Source: Mesorhizobium sp. M2D.F.Ca.ET.226.01.1.1 (GTDB lineage Bacteria > Pseudomonadota > Alphaproteobacteria > Rhizobiales > Rhizobiaceae). From it: a DNA stretch of 39,348 nucleotides. This document shows, piece by piece, positions 25,200 through 34,074 of this stretch. Within the stretch, counting starts at the first letter, position 1; each line of letters opens with the position of its first letter. The position numbers and the translations under genes were made by a program. The notes below the pieces were generated by a model, which saw nothing but the letters and a program-made list of their open reading frames with translations, had not been told where the DNA came from and made no database searches. Location of the stretch: NCBI RefSeq assembly GCF_004022705.2, contig NZ_RZOY02000024.1, positions 1 through 39,348 of the forward strand, written 5' to 3'.

Positions 25200-26552
25200 A
25201 TGGCCCGCATCCTTCCCCAGAGCAAATCGGCGGCAGTCAACCCGCTGAAGTCGTCGCAGCCGCTGGGTGCCGCCTTTGCCTTTCTTGGCGTCGACGGTGC
25301 GATGCCGCTGTTCCACGGCAGCCAAGGCTGCACAAGCTTTGCGCTCGTTCTCTTCGTGCGGCACTTCAAAGAAACGATTCCCTTGCAGACTACGGCGATG
25401 GATGAGGTGGCGACCATCCTCGGCGCAGCCGACCATCTGGAAGAGGCGATCCTCAACCTCAAGAACCGCACGAAGCCAACGCTGATCGGGGTGTGCACGA
25501 CCGCGCTGGTGGAGACGCGTGGCGAAGATTGCGCGGGTGATATTGCCAACATCATGCGGAAGCACACGCAACAGCTTGCGGGTACGGAGGTCGTGCTGGC
25601 CAACACGCCGGATTTTGACGGCGCGATCGAAGAGGGCTGGGCCAAGGCAGTCACCGCAATGATCGAAGGGATTACGCGCTCGGGCGAACGGGCGCGGCAC
25701 CCGAAGAAGATCGCAATCCTACCCGGATGCAACCTCTCTGTCGCCGACATCGAGCATATGCGGGACATGGTTGAAAGCTTTGGGCTCAAGCCGGTTATTC
25801 TGCCCGACATTTCAGGCTCGCTCGACGGTACGGTTCCTGACCGCTGGGTAGCGACCACATACGGCGGCACCAGCGTCGAAGACATTCGCGAGTTGGGTAC
25901 GGCCATGCGATGCATCGCCATCGGTGAGCACATGCGCCGCCCGGCGAAAGCGCTGCTCGGGTTGACCGGCGTGCCTTACGTGTTGTTCCAGTCACTGACT
26001 GGGCTGCAGGACACGGACCGCTTCGTGTCGCTGCTGTCTTCGATTTCGGGCGCGGCGGTACCGGCCCGCGTGCGCCGGCGCCGGGCGCAATTGCAGGACG
26101 CGATGCTCGACGGACATTTCCATTTCGGCGGCAAGAAAATTGCCATCGCTGCCGAACCAGACCAGCTGTTCCAACTTGCAACCTTCTTTGCTGGTCTCGG
26201 CTCCGAGATAGCCGCGGCCGTCACAACGACCGACAGGTCTAAAATTCTCAAGAAAGTCCCGGCGGTTTCGGTTCAGATCGGCGATCTCGGCGATCTGGAA
26301 AGTCTTGCCGTCGGTGCTGACCTGCTTGTCACGCATTCGCACGGGCGCCAGGCATCGGAGCGGCTCGGAATTCCGCTCATGCGCATCGGGTTCCCGGTCT
26401 TCGATCGACTAGGCAGCCAGCACAAGCTCGCAATTCTCTATCAGGGCACCCGCGACATGATCTTCGAGGTCGCCAGCATCTTCCAGGCCAACCAACACGC
26501 GCCCACTCCTGAGGCGCTTGATCCACTCCGTAATCGAGAAATATCACGATGA
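25200..26552 (+). CDS. nifN: NifN, FeMo-cofactor scaffold subunit
   Basis: 450 residues from ATG 25200, related to NifK: KSSQPLGAAFAFLGVDGAMPLFHGSQGCTSF, TTALVETRGED, VPYVLFQSLTG and LLVTHSHGRQA are family landmarks. It is the partner of NifE. A GTG at 25185 in the same frame would add five residues and overlap the nifE stop, so either start may be used. The TGA overlaps the nifX ATG (ATGA), giving translational coupling. Confidence 0.97.
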   Translation: MARILPQSKSAAVNPLKSSQPLGAAFAFLGVDGAMPLFHGSQGCTSFALVLFVRHFKETIPLQTTAMDEVATILGAADHLEEAILNLKNRTKPTLIGVCTTALVETRGEDCAGDIANIMRKHTQQLAGTEVVLANTPDFDGAIEEGWAKAVTAMIEGITRSGERARHPKKIAILPGCNLSVADIEHMRDMVESFGLKPVILPDISGSLDGTVPDRWVATTYGGTSVEDIRELGTAMRCIAIGEHMRRPAKALLGLTGVPYVLFQSLTGLQDTDRFVSLLSSISGAAVPARVRRRRAQLQDAMLDGHFHFGGKKIAIAAEPDQLFQLATFFAGLGSEIAAAVTTTDRSKILKKVPAVSVQIGDLGDLESLAVGADLLVTHSHGRQASERLGIPLMRIGFPVFDRLGSQHKLAILYQGTRDMIFEVASIFQANQHAPTPEALDPLRNREISR

Positions 26553-27046
26553 ACGCTGTTCGCCGCCTCTCGCTGGTCAGTAATGAGGTTTTCGCCCCGA
26601 TGCCTGAACGACGTAAGGGCGCATTGCGCGTTGCGATCGCCACTCAGGACATGCAGGACCTCAATGCCCATTTCGGGTCGGCCAGGCGCTTTGCTGTCTA
26701 CGACGTGACGCGCGAGGAATGGAATCTCGTAGAAGCCGTGGCCTTCGATGACGTGTCCGATGAAAGCGGGGAGCATCGGGCCGAGCGCGATGATCGCATC
26801 ACGCCAAAGGTGGATGCGCTCAAGGGCTGTCAGATCCTGTTTTGTCTGGCAATTGGCGGCCCTTCGGCAGCCAAGCTTGTCGCGGCAAAAATCCACCCGA
26901 TCAAAGTGGCGGAGCCCCAATCGATCCCACAGGTGCTCTTGCGCACGCAGATGATGCTCAGGACGTGTCCTCCGCCTTGGCTGCGCAAGGTGCTGGCGCG
27001 AGCGGGCATTGCCGAAAAGAAACCGTCCTTCGAGGACGAGGACTGA
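26549..27046 (+). CDS. nifX: NifX, FeMo-cofactor precursor carrier
   Basis: 165 residues of the NifX/NifB-C-terminal/NafY fold. It has the typical RVAIATQDMQDLNAHFGSARRFAVYDV and the segment LKGCQILFCLAIGGPSAAKLV. NifX carries NifB-cofactor or the VK-cluster between NifB and NifEN. It starts within the nifN stop. Its last 50 bp, ending in EKKPSFEDED and a stop, are still traceable as scars upstream of the two duplicated DUF269 genes. Confidence 0.95.
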   Translation: MNAVRRLSLVSNEVFAPMPERRKGALRVAIATQDMQDLNAHFGSARRFAVYDVTREEWNLVEAVAFDDVSDESGEHRAERDDRITPKVDALKGCQILFCLAIGGPSAAKLVAAKIHPIKVAEPQSIPQVLLRTQMMLRTCPPPWLRKVLARAGIAEKKPSFEDED

Positions 27047-27062
27047 AAAGAGGAGGACGCCA

Positions 27063-27542
27063 ATGCCTGACCCCGCAATCCCCCCAGCTGTCGCCGAAGA
27101 CGAGGCGGCTCTTTGCACCCCGTTCGTCAAATGCCTCGTGCGGCTGATCCGTTCTCAGGATTCCTATGGCTCGTGGGAACGCAAAGCGGACGCTGAGCTG
27201 CTGGGCGACTTCATCATTACCAAGGAACAGCGCCGAGGGATCCCAATCATCGGAGATCCCGATCCCGACGTGCTGTGGAGGCTCGACAAGTACTACGCCG
27301 CCATCGGGCTTGCGATCGAGGAGCGCTGCGGCCTTATGGCATCGCCGATGATCCAGGTGAGCCATGAGGGTTTTGGTCGGGTGCTTTTCACGACCGGACG
27401 GCTGGTCGTTTTGTCCAAAACGCTGCGCGATGTCCACCGGTTTGGCTTCGAGACGCTCCTGAAGCTCGCCACGGCCGGTACGAAGCTGGTCGACGATGCG
27501 ATTTCAGTCATCGAAACCTTTCCCCACGTGGCGCTGGCATGA
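27063..27542 (+). CDS. NifX-associated protein (DUF269), ancestral copy
   Basis: 159 residues of the DUF269 family, small proteins encoded after nifX in most diazotrophs; their exact role in cofactor assembly or electron transfer is not settled. Conserved blocks are SPFVKCL-like CTPFVKCLVRLIRSQDSYG, DPDVLWRLDKYYAAIGLAIEE and GRLVVLSKTLRDVHRFGFETL. ATG 27063 follows GAGGAGG and lies 16 bp after nifX. Unlike the two copies at 33.6 and 38.2 kb it keeps the GRVLFTTGRLVVLSKTL core, so it is probably the working one. The usual next gene (DUF683) is missing here; a regulator follows instead. Confidence 0.93.
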   Translation: MPDPAIPPAVAEDEAALCTPFVKCLVRLIRSQDSYGSWERKADAELLGDFIITKEQRRGIPIIGDPDPDVLWRLDKYYAAIGLAIEERCGLMASPMIQVSHEGFGRVLFTTGRLVVLSKTLRDVHRFGFETLLKLATAGTKLVDDAISVIETFPHVALA

Positions 27543-27649
27543 TGGGCGCGATTTTCGAGAAAGGCCATCATGACGGACCCGAGAAACTATGTTGGCCAGT
27601 CCCCTCGATCCAGGGACTCGAGGCCGACCAGGTTGTTGGGGTATCGCCG

Positions 27650-28354
27650 ATGAAGAAGCCGCTGGTCCTGATCTGCTCGCAAGATGCCGAGTTCTATCTG
27701 CTCTACAGCCACATACTGGAGGTTGACGGTTTCAGCAGTGAGACGGCAGACGGCGCGAAGGCTGCGCTGGCCTTGGCCGAACAACGGGAGCTTCAGGCCG
27801 TAGTGCTGGATTGCGACCCAGCCAGCATAAACGGGTCCGCAATTTGCGCCCACCTCAAGCGGGAACCGCGCACCACCGACCTGCCTATCATCGCCCTGAT
27901 CGCGCCTGGCGCCGAGCACCAGCACCTCGATCTCTTGAAGGCAGGCGTTGAGAGCTTTGTGCGGCCGGTGGCTCCGGCCAAGCTGCTCGACTGCCTGCGG
28001 GCGAGGCTCGGGCTGACCAAGCGTGGTCCGAACGGGGTTGAAAACGACAGTTGGATTTGTTGTGGAGGCCTGGAGATGAAGCTCGATGCCCATCGGGTTC
28101 GCGGTAATGGCCACGACATCCATCTCGGACGGATCGATTTCAACGTGCTGCGGCTTATGATTGAGGCCCCCGGCAAGGTCTTCAGCCGGGACGAGCTTAT
28201 CGGGGCGGCCTGGCTGCCCAACATTCATGTCGGTGCACGCACCGTCGATGTCCATATCAGCCGAATCAGGAGGGCGCTGAAAACGGCCTTGCCCGGCAGC
28301 GTCATTCGCACCGTCAGGTCGGTCGGCTACTCGCTCGAGAAGCCGGACGACTGA
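27650..28354 (+). CDS. Atypical PhoB/OmpR-family response regulator
   Basis: 234 residues: a receiver-like domain (1-120) and a C-terminal winged helix (about 140-232, with GKVFSRDELIGAAWL and RTVDVHISRIRRALK). The receiver keeps the likely phospho-acceptor D54, but the acidic pair is S10-Q11, the Thr/Ser switch is Ile84, and the conserved Lys is Arg105, so normal phosphorylation is doubtful. It may act without phosphorylation, as TtsI-type symbiotic regulators seem to. The frame is open back to an ATG at 27539 that overlaps the DUF269 stop (ATGA), but the extra 37 residues look unstructured, so 27650 is preferred. No kinase gene is nearby. Probably co-transcribed with nif. Confidence 0.88.
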   Translation: MKKPLVLICSQDAEFYLLYSHILEVDGFSSETADGAKAALALAEQRELQAVVLDCDPASINGSAICAHLKREPRTTDLPIIALIAPGAEHQHLDLLKAGVESFVRPVAPAKLLDCLRARLGLTKRGPNGVENDSWICCGGLEMKLDAHRVRGNGHDIHLGRIDFNVLRLMIEAPGKVFSRDELIGAAWLPNIHVGARTVDVHISRIRRALKTALPGSVIRTVRSVGYSLEKPDD

Positions 28355-28375
28355 AATCGGTGGTCGAATGTGGTG

Positions 28376-28401
28376 CCGCTCTCTCTTCCTCCTGAGAGCG
28401 G
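28376..28401 (+). terminator. Hairpin after the response regulator gene
   Basis: CCGCTCTC and GAGAGCGG are perfect 8-bp arms around a 10-base loop, 21 bp after the stop codon. No clear T-run follows. It probably marks the end of the nif transcript. Confidence 0.5.
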
Positions 28402-28449
28402 TGTTGCCGCTTTGAGGCGCTCCTAACGAAGACCAGGAGAAGCAGGCAA

Positions 28450-29322
28450 ATGGAATTTAAAAGCATATTCAGTGTGACGGGTGCTGATCATTCTGATGAG
28501 GACCTCACAACAGCTGCCGGACTGTGTGCCGAGGTCGGCGCGCACCTATCGGTACTCATTATACCGCCTCCATTGCTCTTGATGTCGTCTCCGCCCCCCG
28601 AATGGAATACAGGACGTGCACAGGCAATTGCAGTACCGAACTATCGATTTCAGCAAATCGAGAAATTTTCACAGGACGTGACCAGAATGGAAAGACGGTC
28701 CGCGGATATCCTCAAAAGGCTGAAAGCTATGTCGCTTTCCTGTGACGTTGACACCGACTATTGCGATCCGGCTAGCCTCGGTGAAGTGGCACGACAACGG
28801 GCGCTCTGCGCTGACCTGACGATCGTTGGAGGAGACCTCCTCAACGATGAGACTCTCGGACCTCCTGTTGTCAACGGCTGCTTGTTCGATAGCGGAAAGC
28901 CGGTGCTCATCGTGCCGAAGGGCGTTAAGGCGACGCTGTCGCCTCGACGCGTGCTGGTCGGCTGGGATTCGCGTGTAGAGGCCTCGCGTGCGGTTCGGGA
29001 AGCTCTTAGTATCCTATCCGCTGCCAGGGAAGTCTGTGTCGCTATGGTCGATCCAAAGGCGCAAAACAACGGGAAAGGCGCGCAGTCCGGAGCTGACATC
29101 GCTGCCTATCTTACTCGGCACGGTGCTCGGGTCTCCGTTGACCTGCTTAAGAGCGCCGGCAAATCGGCGGGCACAGTGCTGACCCAGCACGCGAACGACA
29201 TCTGTGCTGACATGATGGTCATGGGTGCTTATGGCAGCCGTGGGCTGCGTGAGCGGATTTTCGGCGGTCCGCCGAGCTGGAGCTTTGGGAAGACCACATT
29301 GCCGCTGTTTTTGGCTCGCTGA
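28450..29322 (+). CDS. Universal stress protein (UspA family, two-domain)
   Basis: 290 residues. The C-terminal half is a classic Usp domain beginning RRVLVGWDSRVEASRAVREAL and ending with MVMGAYGSRGLRERIFGG, where the G-x2-G-x9-G-type loop binds ATP in ATP-type Usps. The N-terminal half has Usp-like strands but a weaker motif, so this is a tandem-domain Usp. Members often respond to low oxygen. GGAGAAG precedes the ATG. It has no NifA site and lies downstream of a hairpin, so it is likely transcribed on its own. Confidence 0.85.
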   Translation: MEFKSIFSVTGADHSDEDLTTAAGLCAEVGAHLSVLIIPPPLLLMSSPPPEWNTGRAQAIAVPNYRFQQIEKFSQDVTRMERRSADILKRLKAMSLSCDVDTDYCDPASLGEVARQRALCADLTIVGGDLLNDETLGPPVVNGCLFDSGKPVLIVPKGVKATLSPRRVLVGWDSRVEASRAVREALSILSAAREVCVAMVDPKAQNNGKGAQSGADIAAYLTRHGARVSVDLLKSAGKSAGTVLTQHANDICADMMVMGAYGSRGLRERIFGGPPSWSFGKTTLPLFLAR

Positions 29323-30164
29323 TCAGCTCCGTAGGAACACCGATCAGGTCGTAGGACCGCCAACCAGTCCGAAGTCGTCGTCGGTTACCGGTCGGATTGC
29401 GGAGACATGGCTGGATCCGCGAACATCTTGCGACGCTTGTCAGAGCCAAACCGGACGCCTCGACTGCTTCACGACGCTCTCGTGAACCAACTCGTGCGAG
29501 ATCGTCCGCAACGGGCAGTAAAGACGAACGGCTGCAGCAGACCGCAGCCAAGCCACAGGGCGGGTGTACCAGGAGACCCCGCCTCGTGCGCGAACCCTGT
29601 TGGAAGGCCCCTTATCAGTACCCGGACGCGCGTCAAATCGGCGGCTGTCCCTGTCAGCCTGCGGTGTGCAAGGGCCGCTGCCGCGGAGCTTCCCCTGCCC
29701 GATCGTCGGGCGTGCGACAATGTCGGATTCCAGACGAGCTGGAACTGCGCGAACTCGTTGGTTTGACAGATCTTTATCCGGCACGCCGCATGCATGGGAG
29801 TCTCCGAAAGCATTAAGAGCCGTTATCCATGGTTACGCCCCTCGAAAGAAAGAGCCGCTTCCGTCGTGGCAGGGAAACAGCCACTCCTGGGGTGGAGGCC
29901 GGCGCTAGAAGCCGCCGTAAGATCCGGAAGAGCCGCGCGACAGCATCACACACTTTCCTTCTGCTCTTGGGTTCGGATCACGCCGCGCCGCTGTCGATGC
30001 CGCCGACATTGAGCCCAAGACCTGGAAGGCGGCACACGCTTTTGCTGTCCTCTCAGTCGGGACCGCGGCTCAAGCATGCCTGTGAGGTTCGCATTGCTCA
30101 ATGCCCGGCGATCGACGTCAACATGCCGCTGAGTTGGAAAACACTCCTAGAGGAGTAAGGATAA
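29323..30164. other. Gene-poor stretch upstream of the N-monooxygenase
   Basis: About 840 bases. Several frames are open on both strands for 100-140 codons, but translations are Arg/Ser/Pro-rich and unfamiliar. No NifA or sigma-54 site was found. The right end holds the ribosome site of the next gene (AAGGA before 30165). Confidence 0.4.
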
Positions 30165-31463
30165 GTGGACCTCTTTTGTATTGGTGTGGGTGCTGGACCA
30201 TCTAATTTGAGCCTTGCGTGTCAGATACAGGAAGAGATTGCGCAAGGGGCACTGTTCCTGGACCGGGAGGTCGATTTCCGAGGACATCCAGGCAGCGCTT
30301 TCGATTGCGCGGAGCTCCAGGTCGGCCACTTCCAGGATCTGGTTACTCTGGTCAATCCGCGATCAGCCTACACATTCGTAAACTACCTCCACGAGAACGG
30401 GCGTCTTTACAATTTCCTCAATGCGCAATTTCACGGGGTGCTTAGAGCCGAGTTCGCCCAATATCTCAACTGGGCGTTCCAGAAGAATCCGCTTGTCCGT
30501 GGCGGCGAGGCCGTTCGCGAAATCCGCTTTGACGGCGAGTTTCGCGTGCGGACGGACAACGCGGTCCTTGATGCAAGAAACCTCGTCATCGACATAGGCA
30601 AGCAGGCGCAAATTCCGCCTCAGTTTCATGGCTGGACTGGACCCAACCTGTTCCACTCATCTGAGTTGGCCCACATCAATCCTGAGGTGCAAAAAAAGCA
30701 TGTCTGCGTTGTTGGCGGCGGACAGTCGGGAGCCGAGCTGCTACTGCACCTTGTCGGCCGGCCGAAAGAACGGCGGCCCGCGGCGATCACATGGGTTTTG
30801 ACGCGCGAGATGCCTTTCGACGACCACGCGTTCACAAACGGGCTGTTCACGCCATGCTTCTCGGATCGTTTTGCTGCGATGAGCGAGGTGCATCGACAGC
30901 TGTTCCTGCGGCGTTTCGCGCTTGCCTCCGAGGGCATTTCAGAAAGCAAGTTGCGCGCGGTCTATCAGGCGCTCTACCACCACGCCTTTCTCGAGCCACA
31001 CCAATGCGAGATCACATTGCGGCCAAGTTGCAACGTGTCGCGCTGCATCAATGCCGGAGCAGGGCACAGGCTCACGCTGCAACGCGGCTTGGACAACATC
31101 GGAGAAGTAACCGCCGATATCGTCATCCTGGCCACCGGGTACGAGAAACCGCTGCCGGGTTTCCTAGAACCGATCGCAGATCGCCTCGAACAGATCGGCA
31201 ATGAGCTCGCCATCGGCGAGGATTTTTCGGTGTACTGGGACGGACCGCGAGACCGACGCCTTTTCGTTCAGAACGCCTGCCTTGGACAGCGCGGGCTGGC
31301 TGATCCGAACTTTGGGCTGCTGGCCTGGCGAGCGCGCCGCATCCTTGACAGCCTTCTGCGGCGCGCGCCATGCGCCAATCCCGAGCATCTAGGGTTCATC
31401 AACCGTCCCTTGACGGAGTGCTGGCCCGACCTCGGAGTCGAACAAATGGGCAGCGGGATATGA
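30165..31463 (+). CDS. L-lysine/L-ornithine N-monooxygenase (SidA/IucD/PvdA family)
   Basis: 432-residue flavin N-hydroxylase that oxidises the side-chain amine of Lys or Orn, the first step of hydroxamate siderophores. The FAD site is GVGAGPSNLSLA near residue 7, the NADPH site CVVGGGQSG from C181, and VILATGYEKPLP is the family ATGY block. Start is GTG 30165 behind AAGGA. No siderophore synthetase, acylase or receptor gene is adjacent, so it either serves a pathway encoded elsewhere or makes an N-hydroxy amino acid for another use. Substrate (Lys or Orn) cannot be read from the sequence. Confidence 0.9.
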   Translation: MDLFCIGVGAGPSNLSLACQIQEEIAQGALFLDREVDFRGHPGSAFDCAELQVGHFQDLVTLVNPRSAYTFVNYLHENGRLYNFLNAQFHGVLRAEFAQYLNWAFQKNPLVRGGEAVREIRFDGEFRVRTDNAVLDARNLVIDIGKQAQIPPQFHGWTGPNLFHSSELAHINPEVQKKHVCVVGGGQSGAELLLHLVGRPKERRPAAITWVLTREMPFDDHAFTNGLFTPCFSDRFAAMSEVHRQLFLRRFALASEGISESKLRAVYQALYHHAFLEPHQCEITLRPSCNVSRCINAGAGHRLTLQRGLDNIGEVTADIVILATGYEKPLPGFLEPIADRLEQIGNELAIGEDFSVYWDGPRDRRLFVQNACLGQRGLADPNFGLLAWRARRILDSLLRRAPCANPEHLGFINRPLTECWPDLGVEQMGSGI

Positions 31464-31968
31464 TTCGTCGATATTGATGATCGGCGGTGGCATTCAGGAA
31501 AGATTTCCGCCTCTGGCGGCAAAAGCGGGACGAGCAATATTCCTACGGCGTCAGATCGCTCTGCTCGCGCTTGAGCAAGGTAGCGTCGCGCGACTCCTGC
31601 TTGGCGTGAAACAGCAAAGGGCATTCAATCACGATGCAGCTTTACGTGCTGTCGGGCTCAACGCCACGTGGATCGAGCCCAACGCCGCCGTTGGCAACCG
31701 CGACGCGAATTATGACGCCGGGCCACATGCGGCGGTGGCTGCAAGGGTACCGAGCCTCTCCCGCACTTTCGACCCCATCGCCGAAGTGCGACTACTCCAG
31801 GACGCCGAAGCCGGTCTTATCGCCAGCGGGCCAGCCAAACTCTCACCTTCCTAAACGGCAGCCGCTAAGGTGAGCCGTCGAAAGCCGACATTCAGGTTAA
31901 CGTCAGCTGGCCGTGTTAGGGCTCGCTTATTCAAGGCGGTACCGGCGCTTGCCGAAGCTAAGAAGGGT
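31464..31968. repeat. Non-coding left arm of duplication copy 1
   Basis: From about 31640 this stretch is similar to 36225 onward (for example ACGTGCTGTCGG, GCCGCCGTTGGCAACCGCGA). No gene is recognised. The NifA site found in the same place of copy 2 is not preserved here. Confidence 0.65.
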
Positions 31969-31983
31969 TGGCATGCCCTTTGC
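31969..31983 (+). promoter_or_regulatory. Sigma-54 promoter of TlpA-like gene, copy 1
   Basis: TGGCATGCCCTTTGC matches the -24/-12 consensus at all defined positions but one (T for C at 6) with correct spacing. Transcription would start near 31995, 114 bases before the start codon. No perfect TGT-N10-ACA site was found upstream. Confidence 0.8.
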
Positions 31984-32108
31984 CGTGCTTGATGTGCGGC
32001 AACACGGTGAGAGCTCCGCTGAAGCAAGCGAGAGGGAGCAATGCCCTCGAGACCGTGTCCGATTTTGACTGGAAAATATTCCGCGACAAAAGAGACGAAA
32101 GGTGTGGA

Positions 32109-33272
32109 ATGACTTTGGACACCAAGATGGAACTGCGTATGGGGTCCCCGGCTCCTGCGCTGAAAGTGGAGAACTGGCTGCGTGGCGAGCCCCTCACGAG
32201 CCTTCGGCCCGGCAAGGTCTACCTCGTTGAATTTTGGGCGACTTGGTGCCGACCATGTGTCCACGCCATGCCCCATTTGATCGAACTGCAGGAGAAATAT
32301 AAAGACAGCGGATTTGAGATTATCGGAGTCGCAGCTTGCGAAAAGGCTGCAACCGCGGACGAAGCGCGGACCAACGTGGATGCCTGGCTGACCGAGAAGT
32401 TCCCGAATCTGAATTATCGGACAGCGTTCGATTGCACTGGCGAAATGAAAAAGCTCTGGCTGGAACCCAGCTCTTCGTTCGGGATTCCCACCTCGTTCGT
32501 GGTCGACCGCGACGGCCACATCGCTTATATCGGCCACCCGGCACCTCTCGATGACGTTTTGCCGAAAGTCCTTAACAGCAGCTGGCGCAGCAGCTATGAA
32601 GCGAAAGCCGTCGATGCAAAGCGAATCTCGCGTGTGCGCGAATCGTCGCTGAGTCAGCCGATATACGCCAAACTTGGGCCGGCGATGCAGGACGAGGATT
32701 GGGCAGCGGCACTATTGGCCATCGAAGAAGGCCTCGCCGTGATGCCAGACTCTTTTGATTTTCGGCGGGTTCATGCGGATATTCTGCTTCACAAGCTGCG
32801 CGACATCAAAACCGGCTTGCCGCTTATGCGCGAATTGGTCGAGGACGCGATCAACAAAAAGTTCGAAGCGATGTCTTGGGTGGTGATGGCGCTGAACCAA
32901 CTCTTCCATCCCACGATCGACAACTCCCATCTTCCGCATGATGATCGCTTTGCGATGGGCAAGGAGCTCTCCGAACAGATCCTGGAACTTAATCCTCCGC
33001 AAGGCGATGGAGACTTTAAATTCGGGTGTTACTTTCCGGTCGCTCAGTATTATTACGAGAGCGGCAACAAGGACCGGGCGATCGAGTTGATCGAGGTGGC
33101 AATCAAATCGCTGGACCATTCGGAGCCAGTGCCGGACCAAACCAAACAGCGCTACCTCACCTCGTTGCTCCAAGCCCTGGCCAACTACACGGGTGAGCCT
33201 GCCTGTCACGCGGGTCTCTGTGTGGCTCCGCAAAACAAGACTTCCGAAACTCAAAACGCTGTCACTTCCTGA
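32109..33272 (+). CDS. TlpA-like thioredoxin-fold protein with TPR-like tail, copy 1
   Basis: 387 residues. The N-terminal ~170 residues are a TlpA/redoxin domain with active site W46-C47-R-P-C50 and the cis-Pro loop GIPTSFVVDRDGHIAYIGHP. The C-terminal ~200 are alpha-helical with TPR-like repeats (DWAAALLAIEEGLAVMPD, AQYYYESGNKDRAIELIEVAIKSL). It has no signal peptide, so it probably works in the cytoplasm, perhaps as a dithiol partner or chaperone for nif or electron-transfer proteins. Start is ATG 32109 with AAAGG six bases before. The frame is open back to 31968, but that lies within or before the promoter. It is about 80% identical to copy 2 (compared by eye over residues 51-133), but CRPC replaces the usual CGPC. 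Function unknown. Confidence 0.85.
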   Translation: MTLDTKMELRMGSPAPALKVENWLRGEPLTSLRPGKVYLVEFWATWCRPCVHAMPHLIELQEKYKDSGFEIIGVAACEKAATADEARTNVDAWLTEKFPNLNYRTAFDCTGEMKKLWLEPSSSFGIPTSFVVDRDGHIAYIGHPAPLDDVLPKVLNSSWRSSYEAKAVDAKRISRVRESSLSQPIYAKLGPAMQDEDWAAALLAIEEGLAVMPDSFDFRRVHADILLHKLRDIKTGLPLMRELVEDAINKKFEAMSWVVMALNQLFHPTIDNSHLPHDDRFAMGKELSEQILELNPPQGDGDFKFGCYFPVAQYYYESGNKDRAIELIEVAIKSLDHSEPVPDQTKQRYLTSLLQALANYTGEPACHAGLCVAPQNKTSETQNAVTS

Positions 33273-33585
33273 GCAAGGATCGCGAAGGGCATGACAATTG
33301 GAATTGGCAAATCCGCCCGCCCAGGCGCACTTCGCAGCAATAACGTCGATGCCGCAAAAGTGCGCGGCTTGCGGCAGGTGGAATTTCCATTGCGTTTACC
33401 TCGGGTCGAACCGCGGCGCAGGCGTTCGCGCCGCGGTGAAAGGTCTCGCATTGGTGGACGTGCTCGAGGTCGGCCACGGGACACTGTTGCGTGGGATCGG
33501 CTCGCCCAAGCCATTCCCCGCCCACGCAAGCGCCCGAACCACACATCGCAGAAAAAGAGATCGTCCTTCAAGAGGAGTACTGAAA
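33273..33585 (+). pseudogene. Spacer with nifX 3'-end scar, copy 1
   Basis: Between the TlpA-like gene and DUF269. The last ~35 bp before the DUF269 start (GAAAAAGAGATCGTCCTTCAAGAGGAGTACTGA) align with the end of nifX (EKKPSFEDED and stop), though the frame is ruined. The rest is similar to 37868-38191 in copy 2 and has no gene. Confidence 0.6.
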
Positions 33586-34029
33586 TTGGGGAAAAGCGAA
33601 ATTCCTCATGAACCGGTTGGCCCTGCTGTCCACGGGGACGACGAGGCCCTTGCTTCCCCGTTCGTCAAATGCCTCCTGCGGCTCATTCGTACTCAGGATT
33701 CCTTCGGCTTATGGGAAGGCCATTCGGATGCCGAGCTGCTGGCCGAGTTCATCATCACCAAGCAACAGCAACGTGCGGTACCCTTTGGCGGCGATCCCGA
33801 TCCTGACGCGCTGTGGAGGCTCGACATGTTTTACACCGCCGTAGCGCTTGCGATCGAGGAGCGCTCCGGCGTGTCGACGTCGCCGACAATAGAAATGAAA
33901 CCCGTGGGGGCTTCCGGCGGTTGGGCGTTCTGTCGAGACGTCCACCGGTTCGGCTTCGAGACTTTCCGCAAACTTGCTGAGGCCGGTACGAAACTGGTCG
34001 ACGATGCGACTGCAGCCATTGAAGCCTAG
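33586..34029 (+). CDS. DUF269 NifX-associated protein, duplicate 1
   Basis: 147 residues, starting at TTG 33586 (the equivalent of copy 2's ATG) behind GAGGAG. It shares SPFVKCLLRLIRTQDSFG, DPDALWRLDMFY and RDVHRFGFETFRKLAEAGTKLVDD with the nifX-linked gene at 27063. It lacks about 13-17 residues of the conserved GRVLFTTGRLVVLSKTL core, replaced by ASGGWAFC. The duplicate at 38192 has the same loss, so it predates the duplication or was spread by conversion. The two duplicates are nearly identical from residue 13. Possibly altered or lost function. Confidence 0.85.
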   Translation: MGKSEIPHEPVGPAVHGDDEALASPFVKCLLRLIRTQDSFGLWEGHSDAELLAEFIITKQQQRAVPFGGDPDPDALWRLDMFYTAVALAIEERSGVSTSPTIEMKPVGASGGWAFCRDVHRFGFETFRKLAEAGTKLVDDATAAIEA

Positions 34030-34074
34030 CCCGAGATGGAGCGCATCAAGAAACCATTGTTCCAGGAAGGATCT

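Noticed and set aside
31968..32108. N-terminal extension of the TlpA-like protein copy 1
   Set aside because: The open frame begins inside the -24/-12 promoter, so it would lie upstream of the transcript; copy 2's extension likewise begins before the predicted transcription start.
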